Of a stretch of 64,000 bases of DNA, positions 35,209 to 43,248 are shown piece after piece. Position 1 is the stretch's first letter. The number at the start of each line of letters is the position of its first letter. Below the pieces are notes generated by a model. That model had not been told where the DNA came from, made no database searches, and saw only the letters and a program-made list of their open reading frames with translations. Position numbers and translations under genes: made by a program. The DNA is from CAWBRT01 sp963791145 (GTDB lineage Bacteria; Acidobacteriota; Terriglobia; Terriglobales; Acidobacteriaceae): contig CAWBRT010000011.1 in NCBI GenBank assembly GCA_963791145.1, forward strand, positions 744,001-808,000, read 5' to 3'.

Positions 35209-36141
35209 ATGAGCACGAAAAGTTTACGCACCGCCTATGGCGAAGCACTCGTCGCACTGGGAAAAGACAACAAGGATATCGTCGTTCTGGAAGCCGATCT
35301 GGGCAAATCAACCATGTCGATTCTGTTCCAGAACGCCTATCCGGAGCGGTTTTTTGAGATGGGCATCGCCGAGCAGAATATGGCATCGACGGCCGCCGGG
35401 CTGGCATTGACCGGAAAAATACCGTTCATCAGTTCGTTTGCCGTCTTCGCTTCGGGGCGCGCCTACGATCAGCTGCGGCAAACCATTTCCATCGCCAGAC
35501 TGAATGTCAAAGTCTGCGGCTCCAGTTCGGGGTTGTCCGATTTCGGCGACGGCTCGACCCACCAGTCCATCGAAGACATGGCCATCATGCGGGCGATTCC
35601 CAACATGACCGTGCTGGTGCCGGTCGACGCGGTGGAGACCCGCAAGATGGTCAAGGCAATGGTCGCCTGGCCGGGGCCGGTCTACCTGCGGATCAACCGC
35701 GCCGACCTGCCCATCTACACGAGCGAGGAGGGCGAATATCAAATCGGCAAGCTCTATACGATGAAGGAAGGCAAGGACGCCGTCGTCTTTGCCAATGGCG
35801 TCATGGTGTCAAAGGCACTGGAAGCGGCAAAGGTACTGGAGGAGCAGGGCATATCGGTAAGAGTCGTCAACGTCAGTACGGTCAAGCCGCTGGACCGGCA
35901 GGCGGTCATCGACTGCGCCAGGGGATGTAAAGGGGTGGTCACCGCCGAAGAGCACAGCATCATCGGCGGACTGGGTAGCGCTATCGCCGAAGCCTTGCGG
36001 GGCGAAACGGGCAAACGGCTGGAGTTTGTCGGCATCCAGGACAGTTTCGGCACATCGGCGACCAACTACGAGGAACTGTTGCGTCACTACGGGTTGACGG
36101 CAGACGCCATCATCAAGAGCGTGAAACAAGTGCTGAAATAG
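35209..36141 (+). CDS. Transketolase, C-terminal subunit
   Basis: 310 residues. Pyrimidine-binding domain with the catalytic glutamate in FFEMGIAEQNMASTAAGLAL, FAVFASGRAYDQLRQ, and the C-terminal regulatory domain VVTAEEHSIIGGLGSAIAEAL. Forms the active site with the preceding subunit. ATG 35209 (MSTKSLRTAYGEAL) follows AGAGGGAAAC and lies 10 nt after the partner's stop, so the two are made together. Confidence 0.92.
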   Translation: MSTKSLRTAYGEALVALGKDNKDIVVLEADLGKSTMSILFQNAYPERFFEMGIAEQNMASTAAGLALTGKIPFISSFAVFASGRAYDQLRQTISIARLNVKVCGSSSGLSDFGDGSTHQSIEDMAIMRAIPNMTVLVPVDAVETRKMVKAMVAWPGPVYLRINRADLPIYTSEEGEYQIGKLYTMKEGKDAVVFANGVMVSKALEAAKVLEEQGISVRVVNVSTVKPLDRQAVIDCARGCKGVVTAEEHSIIGGLGSAIAEALRGETGKRLEFVGIQDSFGTSATNYEELLRHYGLTADAIIKSVKQVLK

Positions 36142-36230
36142 GCGCAGCATCCGTCGCCGGCGCCGGCGGCGGAGAATCAAGACCGCTGCGTCGTAGCCGT
36201 CCATGGCGAACTTCTCGGGAGAATTTGCTG

Positions 36231-37400
36231 ATGGCAAACGTTTCTTTACTTCTGGAGCAGTTTCTTCCGCACGATGGATTTTCCGGAACGCTGGTCGGGC
36301 GCGCCCGGGTCCCTGGAGCAAGCGCAGGGCCAAGAGTAGTTGCCATTCGCCAGGATGGCGTCTACGACCTCTTGCAGGCGGCTCCGACGATGAGCGACCT
36401 GCTCGACGCTGCCGATCCTGCTGCCCTGGTCAAGCAAACTCCCGGAAAACGCGTCGGCGCATTGGCGGAGATACTGGAGAACAGCGCCGCCGGCCGAATC
36501 GACCCACGCAAGCCTTTTCTGCTGGCTCCTTGCGATCTCCAGGTCATCAAGGCGGCGGGCGTAACCTTTGCCTCAAGCCTGGTTGAGCGAGTCATAGAGG
36601 AGCAGGCCCGAGGAGACCCCGCGCGCGCCGAAGCCGTTCGCAAAGAGGTGGTCGGGGTTATCGGTAAAGATTTGCGCTCGGTAAAGCCGGGTTCGCCCGA
36701 GGCGCTGAAGATCAAGCAACTGCTGATCAAGCAGGGGCTATGGTCGCAGTACCTGGAGGTCGGAATCGGCAAAGATGCCGAGGTATTTACCAAAGCGCCG
36801 GTCCTCTCCTCGGTCGGCACCGGCAGCGAGATCGGGATTCATCCCGAGTCCGCCTGGAATAATCCTGAACCTGAAATCGTGCTGGCCGTCAACAGCCGCA
36901 ACCAGACGGTTGGCGCCACTTTGGGAAACGATGTTAACCTGCGCGATTTCGAGGGACGCAGCGCCTTGCTGTTGCCGAAGGCGAAGGACAACAACGCCTC
37001 GTGCGCTATCGGGCCATACATCCGTCTCTTCGATTCCACGTTCTCTATGGACGATGTGCGCTGCTCCACCATCAGCCTGCTGGTGGAGGGAACGGACGGC
37101 TTCCAGCTTCGCGGCGCCAGCTCGATGAGCCAGATCAGCCGCGATCCGCTCGAACTGGTCGAGCAGTCCACGGGACCGTATCATCAGTATCCCGATGGCA
37201 TGATGCTCTTCCTGGGAACCATGTTCGCGCCTATCGAAGACCGCGATCAGCCGGGGAGCGGCTTTACACACAAACTTGGCGACATGGTGTTCATCGCCAG
37301 CCCCAAGCTCGGAACCCTGGTGAACCGGGTCGAGCATTGCGACCGGATCACCCCGTGGACCTTCGGGATTCGGGCGCTGTTCGCGAGTTTGCGACGCTGA
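36231..37400 (+). CDS. Fumarylacetoacetate hydrolase (FAH)-family protein
   Basis: 389 residues. The FAH C-terminal core is clear: metal-site and active-site segments GIHPESAWNNPEPEIVLAVNSR, GATLGNDVNLRDFEGRSALLLPKAKDNNASCAIGPYI, QYPDGMMLFLGTMFAP, GDMVFIASPKLGTLVNRV. The pattern with NNPEPE and LPKAK resembles 2-keto-3-deoxy-sugar-acid (pentonate) dehydratases more than true FAH. It would act on a 2-keto-3-deoxy acid or related diketone. Last gene of the SDR-transketolase unit; the following transporter genes are on the other strand. Confidence 0.85.
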   Translation: MANVSLLLEQFLPHDGFSGTLVGRARVPGASAGPRVVAIRQDGVYDLLQAAPTMSDLLDAADPAALVKQTPGKRVGALAEILENSAAGRIDPRKPFLLAPCDLQVIKAAGVTFASSLVERVIEEQARGDPARAEAVRKEVVGVIGKDLRSVKPGSPEALKIKQLLIKQGLWSQYLEVGIGKDAEVFTKAPVLSSVGTGSEIGIHPESAWNNPEPEIVLAVNSRNQTVGATLGNDVNLRDFEGRSALLLPKAKDNNASCAIGPYIRLFDSTFSMDDVRCSTISLLVEGTDGFQLRGASSMSQISRDPLELVEQSTGPYHQYPDGMMLFLGTMFAPIEDRDQPGSGFTHKLGDMVFIASPKLGTLVNRVEHCDRITPWTFGIRALFASLRR

Positions 37401-37405
37401 AGGAG

Positions 37406-38110
37406 CTAAATTCCCAGGTAGGCGGAGCGGACTTGTTGGTTGGCGGCCAGCTCTTCGCTGCGGCCCTCCAGAACCACCCGCCCGGTTTCCAGAACATAGG
37501 CGCGCGTAGTGACTGCGAGCGCTTCGACCAGGTTCTGTTCGATCAGCAGGATCGATACCCCCTGGGATGCAATTTCCTTGATGATCTGGAAGACGCTTTC
37601 CACCACGATCGGCGCGAGGCCGAGGGATGGCTCATCAAGAATGAGCAGTTTCGGTTGCGTCATCAGCGCGCGCCCGATGGCGAGCATCTGCTGTTGACCG
37701 CCGCTTAGCGAGCCGCCGAGGTGGTTCTCCTTTTCCTTCAGCATGGGGAAAAGGGCGTATACCTTCTTGAGGTTTTCCGGCCGCTTGGCGCGCGCCGAGG
37801 GAACATAGCCCCCGAGGAGAAGGTTGTCCTTTACGGTGAGCTGCGCGAGTACGCCTCTGCCCTGCGGGATGTGAGCGATCCCGAGCGATGGCAGGGTATA
37901 GGCAGGAAGCTTGGTGAGTTCCTGGCCGTCAAAGACGATGCTGCCAAACCAGACCGGGATGAGGCCGGAGATGGCCCGCAGCAGCGTCGTCTTGCCCGCG
38001 CCGTTGGAGCCGACCAGGGACACGGATTCGCCACTTTCGACGGTCAACGAAACCTGGTCCAGCACTTTCATGTCGCCGTAGCCGGTCGTGATTGTTTTGA
38101 TCTCAAGCAC
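37406..38110 (-). CDS. livF: ABC transporter ATPase LivF-type, set 2
   Basis: 234 residues. Walker A GSNGAGKTT, signature LSGGQQQMLAIGRAL, Walker B LLILDEPSLGLAP. LivF type. Its start overlaps the livG stop by 8 nt. The stop codon lies only 5 nt from the end of the convergent FAH gene, so no room for a separate terminator. Confidence 0.93.
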   Translation of the reverse strand: MLEIKTITTGYGDMKVLDQVSLTVESGESVSLVGSNGAGKTTLLRAISGLIPVWFGSIVFDGQELTKLPAYTLPSLGIAHIPQGRGVLAQLTVKDNLLLGGYVPSARAKRPENLKKVYALFPMLKEKENHLGGSLSGGQQQMLAIGRALMTQPKLLILDEPSLGLAPIVVESVFQIIKEIASQGVSILLIEQNLVEALAVTTRAYVLETGRVVLEGRSEELAANQQVRSAYLGI

Positions 38111-38831
38111 GCTTGAAACTCCCGCCCAGGTAGGCTGCTATGACTTTATCGTCGTTCATCACGGCCTCCGGAGTTCCCTCGGCCAGCAACTCTCCCTGGT
38201 TCAAAACCACAATCCGGTGACATACGGAGCAGACCGCCTTCATCACATGCTCGATGAAGACGATGCTGATGCCGTTCTTGTTGAGCAGCCGCACCAATTT
38301 CAGTCCCTCCTCCATTTCGTGAGGGTTCAGGCCGGCCAGGCATTCATCCAACATGATTAGCTTAGGCTTCAGGGCCAGCGCGCGGCACAGGTCCAGACGC
38401 TTTCTTTTTTCCACTGGAAGGCTTGCGCTCTTCAGATGCACGGCGCTATTCAGCCCCGTCATCTCGATGCACTCCAGAGCGACCTTCTCCGCTTCAGCCG
38501 GGTGGTTGGTGTGCAGCAACGCCGCGACGATCACGTTTTCAAGCACGCTCAGGTTGAGAAAAGGACGCGATGACTGGAACGTTCTGGCAACTCCGTGGTG
38601 GGCCATTGCCGGCGGCGCTTGCGCCGTGACATCAACACCTTCCAGCAGCACGCTGCCGCCATCCGGCGGATACAGGCCTGCAATCACGTTGACTAATGTC
38701 GATTTGCCTGAGCCGTTAGGCCCAATCAATCCGAGGATCTCGCCGCGCTCGAGCTGCAGCGAAACGTCTTTGAGCGCATGCACGCCGCCGAAAGACTTCT
38801 TGAGCTTGGTAACCTTAAGCATGGGTTCCAT
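38103..38831 (-). CDS. livG: ABC transporter ATPase LivG-type, set 2
   Basis: 242 residues. Walker A GPNGSGKST, signature region in the LivG style (SLPVEKRKRLDLCRALALKPKLIMLDECLAGLNPHEM). The usual LSxGQ signature is replaced by LPVEKRK, and Walker B reads DECLAG instead of DEPxAG; both variants occur in LivG groups but are worth noting. ATG 38831 or 38822 could start it. Overlaps livM by about 17 nt. Confidence 0.9.
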   Translation of the reverse strand: MEPMLKVTKLKKSFGGVHALKDVSLQLERGEILGLIGPNGSGKSTLVNVIAGLYPPDGGSVLLEGVDVTAQAPPAMAHHGVARTFQSSRPFLNLSVLENVIVAALLHTNHPAEAEKVALECIEMTGLNSAVHLKSASLPVEKRKRLDLCRALALKPKLIMLDECLAGLNPHEMEEGLKLVRLLNKNGISIVFIEHVMKAVCSVCHRIVVLNQGELLAEGTPEAVMNDDKVIAAYLGGSFKRA

Positions 38832-39810
38832 CAGCAATCTGCGTCTTCTCGACCCCTTGCTTGGGCCGGAATTTGTCGAACAAGGAGATGAGCCCCTCAG
38901 GTTTGAGAAGAATCACGACGATCAGCAGGGTCCCATAGAGCACCAGATTGGCTCCGCCTCTTACGCCCCCGAGAAACATATTGGTTAATTCCGTGAGGAG
39001 CACAATGACCGCTGCGCCCAGGACGGGTCCCCACAGCGTTCCGATCCCACCGACGATCACCACCACCGCGATTTCAATCGACAGGTCGACACTGGCAACG
39101 CTGTCGGGATCGATGTAGCCGACCGTGAACGCGTAGAGGGCTCCGCAGGCGGCCACAATCGCCGCACTGAGCATGAAAGCAACCATCTTGATCTGGGAAC
39201 TCTTTACACCGAGCGACTCGGCCGCCTCCTGATCCTCGCGGATGGCCGCCAGATAACGCCCGATTTTTGCCTTTTCCATAAGGCGCACGATGGAGAAGAC
39301 GGTCACCAGCATCGCCAGCGCCAAGTAGTAATACGGCGCCTTGGAGTTGAATTGCAGAAAAAGCGGGTTACTGCCATGGAAAGGAATTGGCACGCCGTTG
39401 GCGCCTGCCGTGAAGTCCTTGAAATGCAGCAGCAGCGTGCGCGTGATCTCGCCGGAAGCGATGGTGGCCAGCGCAAAGTAAGGCCCGCGCAAGCGGAAGC
39501 AGGGCAGGCCGATGATGACCGAGGCCACCACTGCAAGCGCCATGCCGACCAGTCCGCCCAAGAGCGGCGTCAAACTCTTATAAACAACAAACAACACCGA
39601 GGTATAGGCGCCAATGGCAAAGAACACCGAATGACCGAGCGATAGTTGCGCGCCATAACCGCCTATCAGGTTCCATCCCATCCCCATGGTGGCGAACAGG
39701 AAGATCATGATGAAGATGTGCAGGTAATAAGGGACGTGCACGAACAGTGGAATCGCAAGCACCACGAAAAGGAGCGCCGGCGGCAGGAGTTTTGCCGCTT
39801 TAGGGTTCAT
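38815..39810 (-). CDS. livM: ABC transporter permease LivM-type, set 2
   Basis: 331 residues, intact, about ten membrane helices. Signatures: MGWNLIGGYGAQLSLGHSVFFAIGAYTSV, GEITRTLLLHFKDFTAGANG, the cytoplasmic loop KIGRYLAAIREDQEAAESLGVKSSQIK, and VVVIVGGIGTLWGPVLGAAV. A good reference for what the broken set-1 livM lacks. Overlaps livH by 4 nt. Confidence 0.94.
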   Translation of the reverse strand: MNPKAAKLLPPALLFVVLAIPLFVHVPYYLHIFIMIFLFATMGMGWNLIGGYGAQLSLGHSVFFAIGAYTSVLFVVYKSLTPLLGGLVGMALAVVASVIIGLPCFRLRGPYFALATIASGEITRTLLLHFKDFTAGANGVPIPFHGSNPLFLQFNSKAPYYYLALAMLVTVFSIVRLMEKAKIGRYLAAIREDQEAAESLGVKSSQIKMVAFMLSAAIVAACGALYAFTVGYIDPDSVASVDLSIEIAVVVIVGGIGTLWGPVLGAAVIVLLTELTNMFLGGVRGGANLVLYGTLLIVVILLKPEGLISLFDKFRPKQGVEKTQIADGTHA

Positions 39811-40673
39811 TTTGTGGCCCCTCCAAACAATCCGCTCGGCCGGATGAAGAGTACCGCGAGGAAGATCAGGAAGGTAAACAGTTGCGAGAGATCCAGCGAG
39901 ATATAGGTACTACTGAGCGCTTCGACAATGCCGATGATCAACCCGCCCACCAGTGCGCCGGTTACCGATCCCATTCCGCCAAGCACAACCACCACAAAGG
40001 CGGTCAGGTTAAACAGCGTGCCTACGCCGGGAAAAACATAAAACATGGGCGTCAGTAACACGCCGGCCACGCCCGCCAGAACGATGCCGACAGCAAAGGC
40101 GATGGTGAAGCACCTGATTGGATTGATGCCGAGAAGGGTGGCGACTTCGCGGCTTTCGGCGGTCGCCCTCATGGCGCGCCCCAGGTCGGTCTTGTTGAGC
40201 AGAATGTTCAAACCTGCAACCATGAGCAGCGCCACCAGGAAGGCGATCAGGCGCGGCGCGGAGAGGCTGAGACCGCCCATATGGAACGCCTCATCTTTGA
40301 TGGGTGTGTCAACCGAAAAATATTCAGCGCCAAAGATGACCAGGATCAGGTTCTGCAAAACGATGGATAATCCAAGAGTCAGCAGGATGAAAGCTTCATC
40401 GGGTCTGCCGATCACCCGGATAATCAGAAATTTGAAGGCGGCATATCCGAGCCCGAACATGACCGCCCCCACAATCAGTAATCCGGGATATGGGCCGATA
40501 TGGGCAAATGTGGCCAGCATCCAACTGACGTACATGGCCAGCATTACGAACTCTCCCTGGGCAAAGTTGACGATCTTCATGACGCCGAAGATCAGCGTCA
40601 ATCCGACGGCAACCAGCGCGTAAACGCCGCCTATCATCAGCCCGTTGAGAGTCGTCTGCAGAAAGATGGTCAC
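39807..40673 (-). CDS. livH: ABC transporter permease LivH-type, set 2
   Basis: 288 residues: NGLMIGGVYALVAVGLTLIFGVMKIVNFAQGEFVMLAMY, the loop DLGRAMRATAESREVATLLGI, and FVVVVLGGMGSVTGALVGG. Inner-membrane channel subunit. Follows the binding-protein gene by 18 nt, so no regulatory gap here. Confidence 0.94.
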   Translation of the reverse strand: MTIFLQTTLNGLMIGGVYALVAVGLTLIFGVMKIVNFAQGEFVMLAMYVSWMLATFAHIGPYPGLLIVGAVMFGLGYAAFKFLIIRVIGRPDEAFILLTLGLSIVLQNLILVIFGAEYFSVDTPIKDEAFHMGGLSLSAPRLIAFLVALLMVAGLNILLNKTDLGRAMRATAESREVATLLGINPIRCFTIAFAVGIVLAGVAGVLLTPMFYVFPGVGTLFNLTAFVVVVLGGMGSVTGALVGGLIIGIVEALSSTYISLDLSQLFTFLIFLAVLFIRPSGLFGGATK

Positions 40674-40691
40674 TATACTGTCCCCTCCGGC

Positions 40692-41966
40692 TTAACAAGA
40701 ACGGGCCCGGCCGTCCCTCCCGATGCGGACTGATCTATTCTTCTTCGGAGGCATGTAACTGCGCGATGCATCAACCTCAGGGTAAACGGTCCGTGGTAGG
40801 TTGTCCTGCCACTGGATCATGACGGGATGAACGACGGCGTTGAAGCCGGTGCTATCAATCTTTATCGTCCCCGGCTGCATCATGCCCCCGATCAGGCCGC
40901 TGTTATTGTAAGTTGCCAGATAATCGCGAATTTTCTTGCTGTCGCTCGACTTGGTCTGCTCCATCGCGTCGGCAAACATGCGAATGGCCACATAGCTCGG
41001 CCCGGCATGCTCGCCCATGAAGGCCCCGAACCTTTTTTGATAGCGCTCGGTGATCGCCGCCAGCTCTGGCTTGGAGGACATGGCTTTCGAATCCCAGTTC
41101 CAGGAAGCGACCGAGACGAAGCCGTTCGCCGCGGCCCCCAGTTCGGTAAAGAACGCCGGCCAGATGAATCCCGCACCCCCGCCGACTACGACGGGATGCA
41201 CATTCATCTGATTCATCGTGCTGATGATCAGCTTCGCGTCAGTCGTGTAGGCAACCGGGAACAGCGCTTGCGCCTTCGAGGCCTTGACCTTGGTGACCAG
41301 CGATGAGGCGTCGGTGAATCCGTGCGGATACGACTCGTAAAGCACCAGGTTGAATCCGCCCTTGGTTACAAAGCCCTTAACGCCGCCCGCCGTCGAGACG
41401 CCGTATCCGGAATTTTCGTAGACCACGGCAACATCCTTAATCCCCAGCTTGTACTTCTCGTTCAACCATTTCAGGAACTCGACCTGTGCGTTGCCGAACT
41501 GGCTGCCGTGCGGCGCAATCTGGAATGTGTACTTGTAGCCTTGGCCGGTGATCTGGTCGTTAATCGAGTTGCAGATGACGGGAACCTGCGCCTTCTCCGC
41601 GATCGGCAACATCGGCAAGGCAATTCCGCTAATGCCGGGACACTTGGCAGCCACAACTTTTTCGGTGCTGAAGACACGCTCGGCAGTGGAGGCGGCGTTC
41701 TTAGGATCGCTCGTCATATCCACAGCCACCAGCTTCAGCTTGGCGCCGCCGAGCGCCTTAATGCCGCCGGCGGCATTGATGTCGTCCACGGCAAGCTGCG
41801 CGCCGTTCAGATCCTGTATGCCGGCGTCGGCGTTGCTGCCCGACAGGCAATCCATGTCAGCGATTTTGATTTCTTTTGCTCCGCTCTCCTGGCAGGCGAG
41901 CATGGCAAAGCCCAGGAAGGCGAGTAATATAGTGAGCACGACCGACCACAAAACTCGATTTTTCAT
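40692..41966 (-). CDS. Lipoprotein substrate-binding protein, LivK-type, set 2
   Basis: 424 residues. ATG 41966 with GAGG upstream. The signal ends in a lipobox (GFAMLAC), so the mature protein is lipid-anchored through Cys. Binding-protein features: EIKIADMDCLSGSNADAGIQDLNGAQLAVDDINAAGGIKALGGAKLKLV and LAYT-type domain hinge segments (AVVYENSGYG, VHPVVVGGGAGFIWPAF). The ligand cannot be deduced. A Lys/Arg-rich tail (PPKKNRSVRIGRDGRARSC) extends past the usual end of the fold. Confidence 0.88.
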   Translation of the reverse strand: MKNRVLWSVVLTILLAFLGFAMLACQESGAKEIKIADMDCLSGSNADAGIQDLNGAQLAVDDINAAGGIKALGGAKLKLVAVDMTSDPKNAASTAERVFSTEKVVAAKCPGISGIALPMLPIAEKAQVPVICNSINDQITGQGYKYTFQIAPHGSQFGNAQVEFLKWLNEKYKLGIKDVAVVYENSGYGVSTAGGVKGFVTKGGFNLVLYESYPHGFTDASSLVTKVKASKAQALFPVAYTTDAKLIISTMNQMNVHPVVVGGGAGFIWPAFFTELGAAANGFVSVASWNWDSKAMSSKPELAAITERYQKRFGAFMGEHAGPSYVAIRMFADAMEQTKSSDSKKIRDYLATYNNSGLIGGMMQPGTIKIDSTGFNAVVHPVMIQWQDNLPRTVYPEVDASRSYMPPKKNRSVRIGRDGRARSC

Positions 41967-42003
41967 TCTGCTGCCTCTCGTAGATGGAATTCCTACATTC
42001 CAC

Positions 42004-42110
42004 TTAGGAATAGTTGTAGAAACCACGGCCGCTCTTATGGCCAAGCCAACCCGCCTCGGTCCTCTGAAATACAGGGCACGGCTGGTACCTCTTCAATTTC
42101 CCTTCTAGAA
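42004..42110 (-). pseudogene. Remnant: C-terminal tail of a 3-hydroxyacyl-CoA dehydrogenase, copy A
   Basis: In one frame the minus strand reads KRYQPCPVFQRTEAGWLGHK then SGRGFYNYS and a TAA at 42004. This matches the end of 3-hydroxybutyryl-CoA dehydrogenases (KYRPCPLL...AGWLGRKTGRGFYDY). Nothing homologous is seen upstream of about 42110. Confidence 0.72.
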
Positions 42111-42193
42111 GTCGCAAAGCAGCTTACAAGCTATTCAGAGCGGCATGACGCTCGATGGGACACATGCTTCTTTTTGAGTCATGAGTAGGCGGC

Positions 42194-42221
42194 ATTATAC
42201 CGCTCACGGGCGAATTTGCAA
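42194..42221 (-). promoter_or_regulatory. Sigma70-like promoter for ABC transporter set 2
   Basis: Minus strand TTGCAA, 16 nt, TATAAT (perfect -10). About 225 nt upstream of the binding-protein ATG, so remnant copy A lies in the leader. Confidence 0.5.
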
Positions 42222-42360
42222 TGCCAATGCCGCTGTCGCCAATCCAAACAGGGCTAAGCCCTCCCGTTGTGGGAATTAGCCGCATCATCATCGCCGGTCC
42301 GCGTCGATCTCTCGGACACTACCATCTTCTTTCGTCCCACCGTCTCACATACTGGGACTA

Positions 42361-42507
42361 TTGCTCATACCGATAGAAACCGCGGCCGCTCTTGCGGCCC
42401 AACCAGCCGGCCTCGACCATCTTCACGAACAATGGGCACGGCCGGTACTTCGAATCGCGCAGACCGCGATCAAGGCCCGCGCTGGCGCTCTCACGCACGG
42501 CTGGCGA
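42361..42507 (-). pseudogene. Remnant: C-terminal tail of a 3-hydroxyacyl-CoA dehydrogenase, copy B
   Basis: Directly after the SDR stop the minus strand reads, in one frame, DSKYRPCPLFVKMVEAGWLG then RKSGRGFYRYEQ and a TAG near 42361. Homology is convincing from about GLRDSKYRP onward; the first 15 or so codons after the SDR are less typical. No start, NAD domain or rest of the gene is present. Confidence 0.75.
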
Positions 42508-42509
42508 GA

Positions 42510-43248
42510 CTAAAGAACCATTCCACCGCTGACGTTGATCACTTCCCCGGTAACGTAGGAGGCCTCGTCAGAAGCCAGGTAAGCGACCACGTTGCCCACG
42601 TCTTCCGGCGAGCCTACCCTGCCTGTCCAGATCTTGCCGACCATGGCCTCCCAGACGTTCGGAGGCACGCCGCGCGTCATCTCGGTGTCGATGAAGCCGG
42701 GACAGATGGCATTGACCGTGATCCCTTTTTTTGCCAGCTCGCGCGCCGCCGTCTTCGTCAGCCCCACGACTCCCGCCTTGGAAGCCGCATAGTTCGCCTG
42801 GCCGAAGTTCCCCAGCCAGCTCATCGAGGAGACATTGACGATGCGCCCATAGCCGCGCTCGCGCATCTGCTGCGCCGCCAGCCGCAGACAGTAGAAAGTA
42901 CCCGTCAGATTTATGGCGATAACTTTGTCCCATTGCTCATCGGTCATCTTATGAAGAGCTGCGTCACGATTGATTCCGGCGTTGTTGACCAGAATGTCAA
43001 TTGGGCCGAGTTCAGCGACCACTTTGGCGAAGATCGCCTCCACCTCGGGCTTGATGGAAATATCGGCTCTGCGCGCCGATCGCCTTTCCGCCCGCTTCGC
43101 AGATCTCTTTCGCCACCGACTGCGCATTCGCCTCGATGACATCGGCGACGGCGACCTGGGCGCCTTCCCGTCCCAGCTTCAGGGCGATTCCGCGACCCAG
43201 ACCGCGGCCCGCGCCAGTGACGATAGCAACCTTATCTTTGAGTCGCAT
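42510..43248 (-). pseudogene. FabG/PhaB-like 3-oxoacyl/acetoacetyl-CoA reductase (frameshifted)
   Basis: About 245 residues in two frames. ATG 43248: MRLKDKVAIVTGAGRGLGRG (cofactor site TGAGRGLG), VAVADVIEANAQSV. Near 43066-43072 the frame moves by one nucleotide; removing it gives GAQADISIKPEVEAIFAKVV. The rest has NNAGINRDA, the serine motif VSSMSWLGNFGQ, YAASK, CPGFIDTEMT and TGEVINVSGGMVL. It would reduce acetoacetyl-CoA or another 3-oxoacyl thioester. Overlaps the CoA-transferase gene by 17 nt. Confidence 0.85.

Larger units (their letters stand above)
41967..42509. other. Region upstream of set-2 binding protein with two gene remnants and a promoter
   Basis: 543 nt without an intact gene. 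It holds two C-terminal tails of 3-hydroxyacyl-CoA dehydrogenases (42004-42110, 42361-42507) and a sigma70-like promoter (42194-42221) between them. Confidence 0.65.

Noticed and set aside
38103..38831. Set-2 LivG as an inactive ATPase because of LPVEKRK and DECLAG
   Set aside because: Walker A is intact, the Walker B aspartate and catalytic glutamate (DE) are kept, and LivG proteins often have a degenerate signature; not enough to call it dead.
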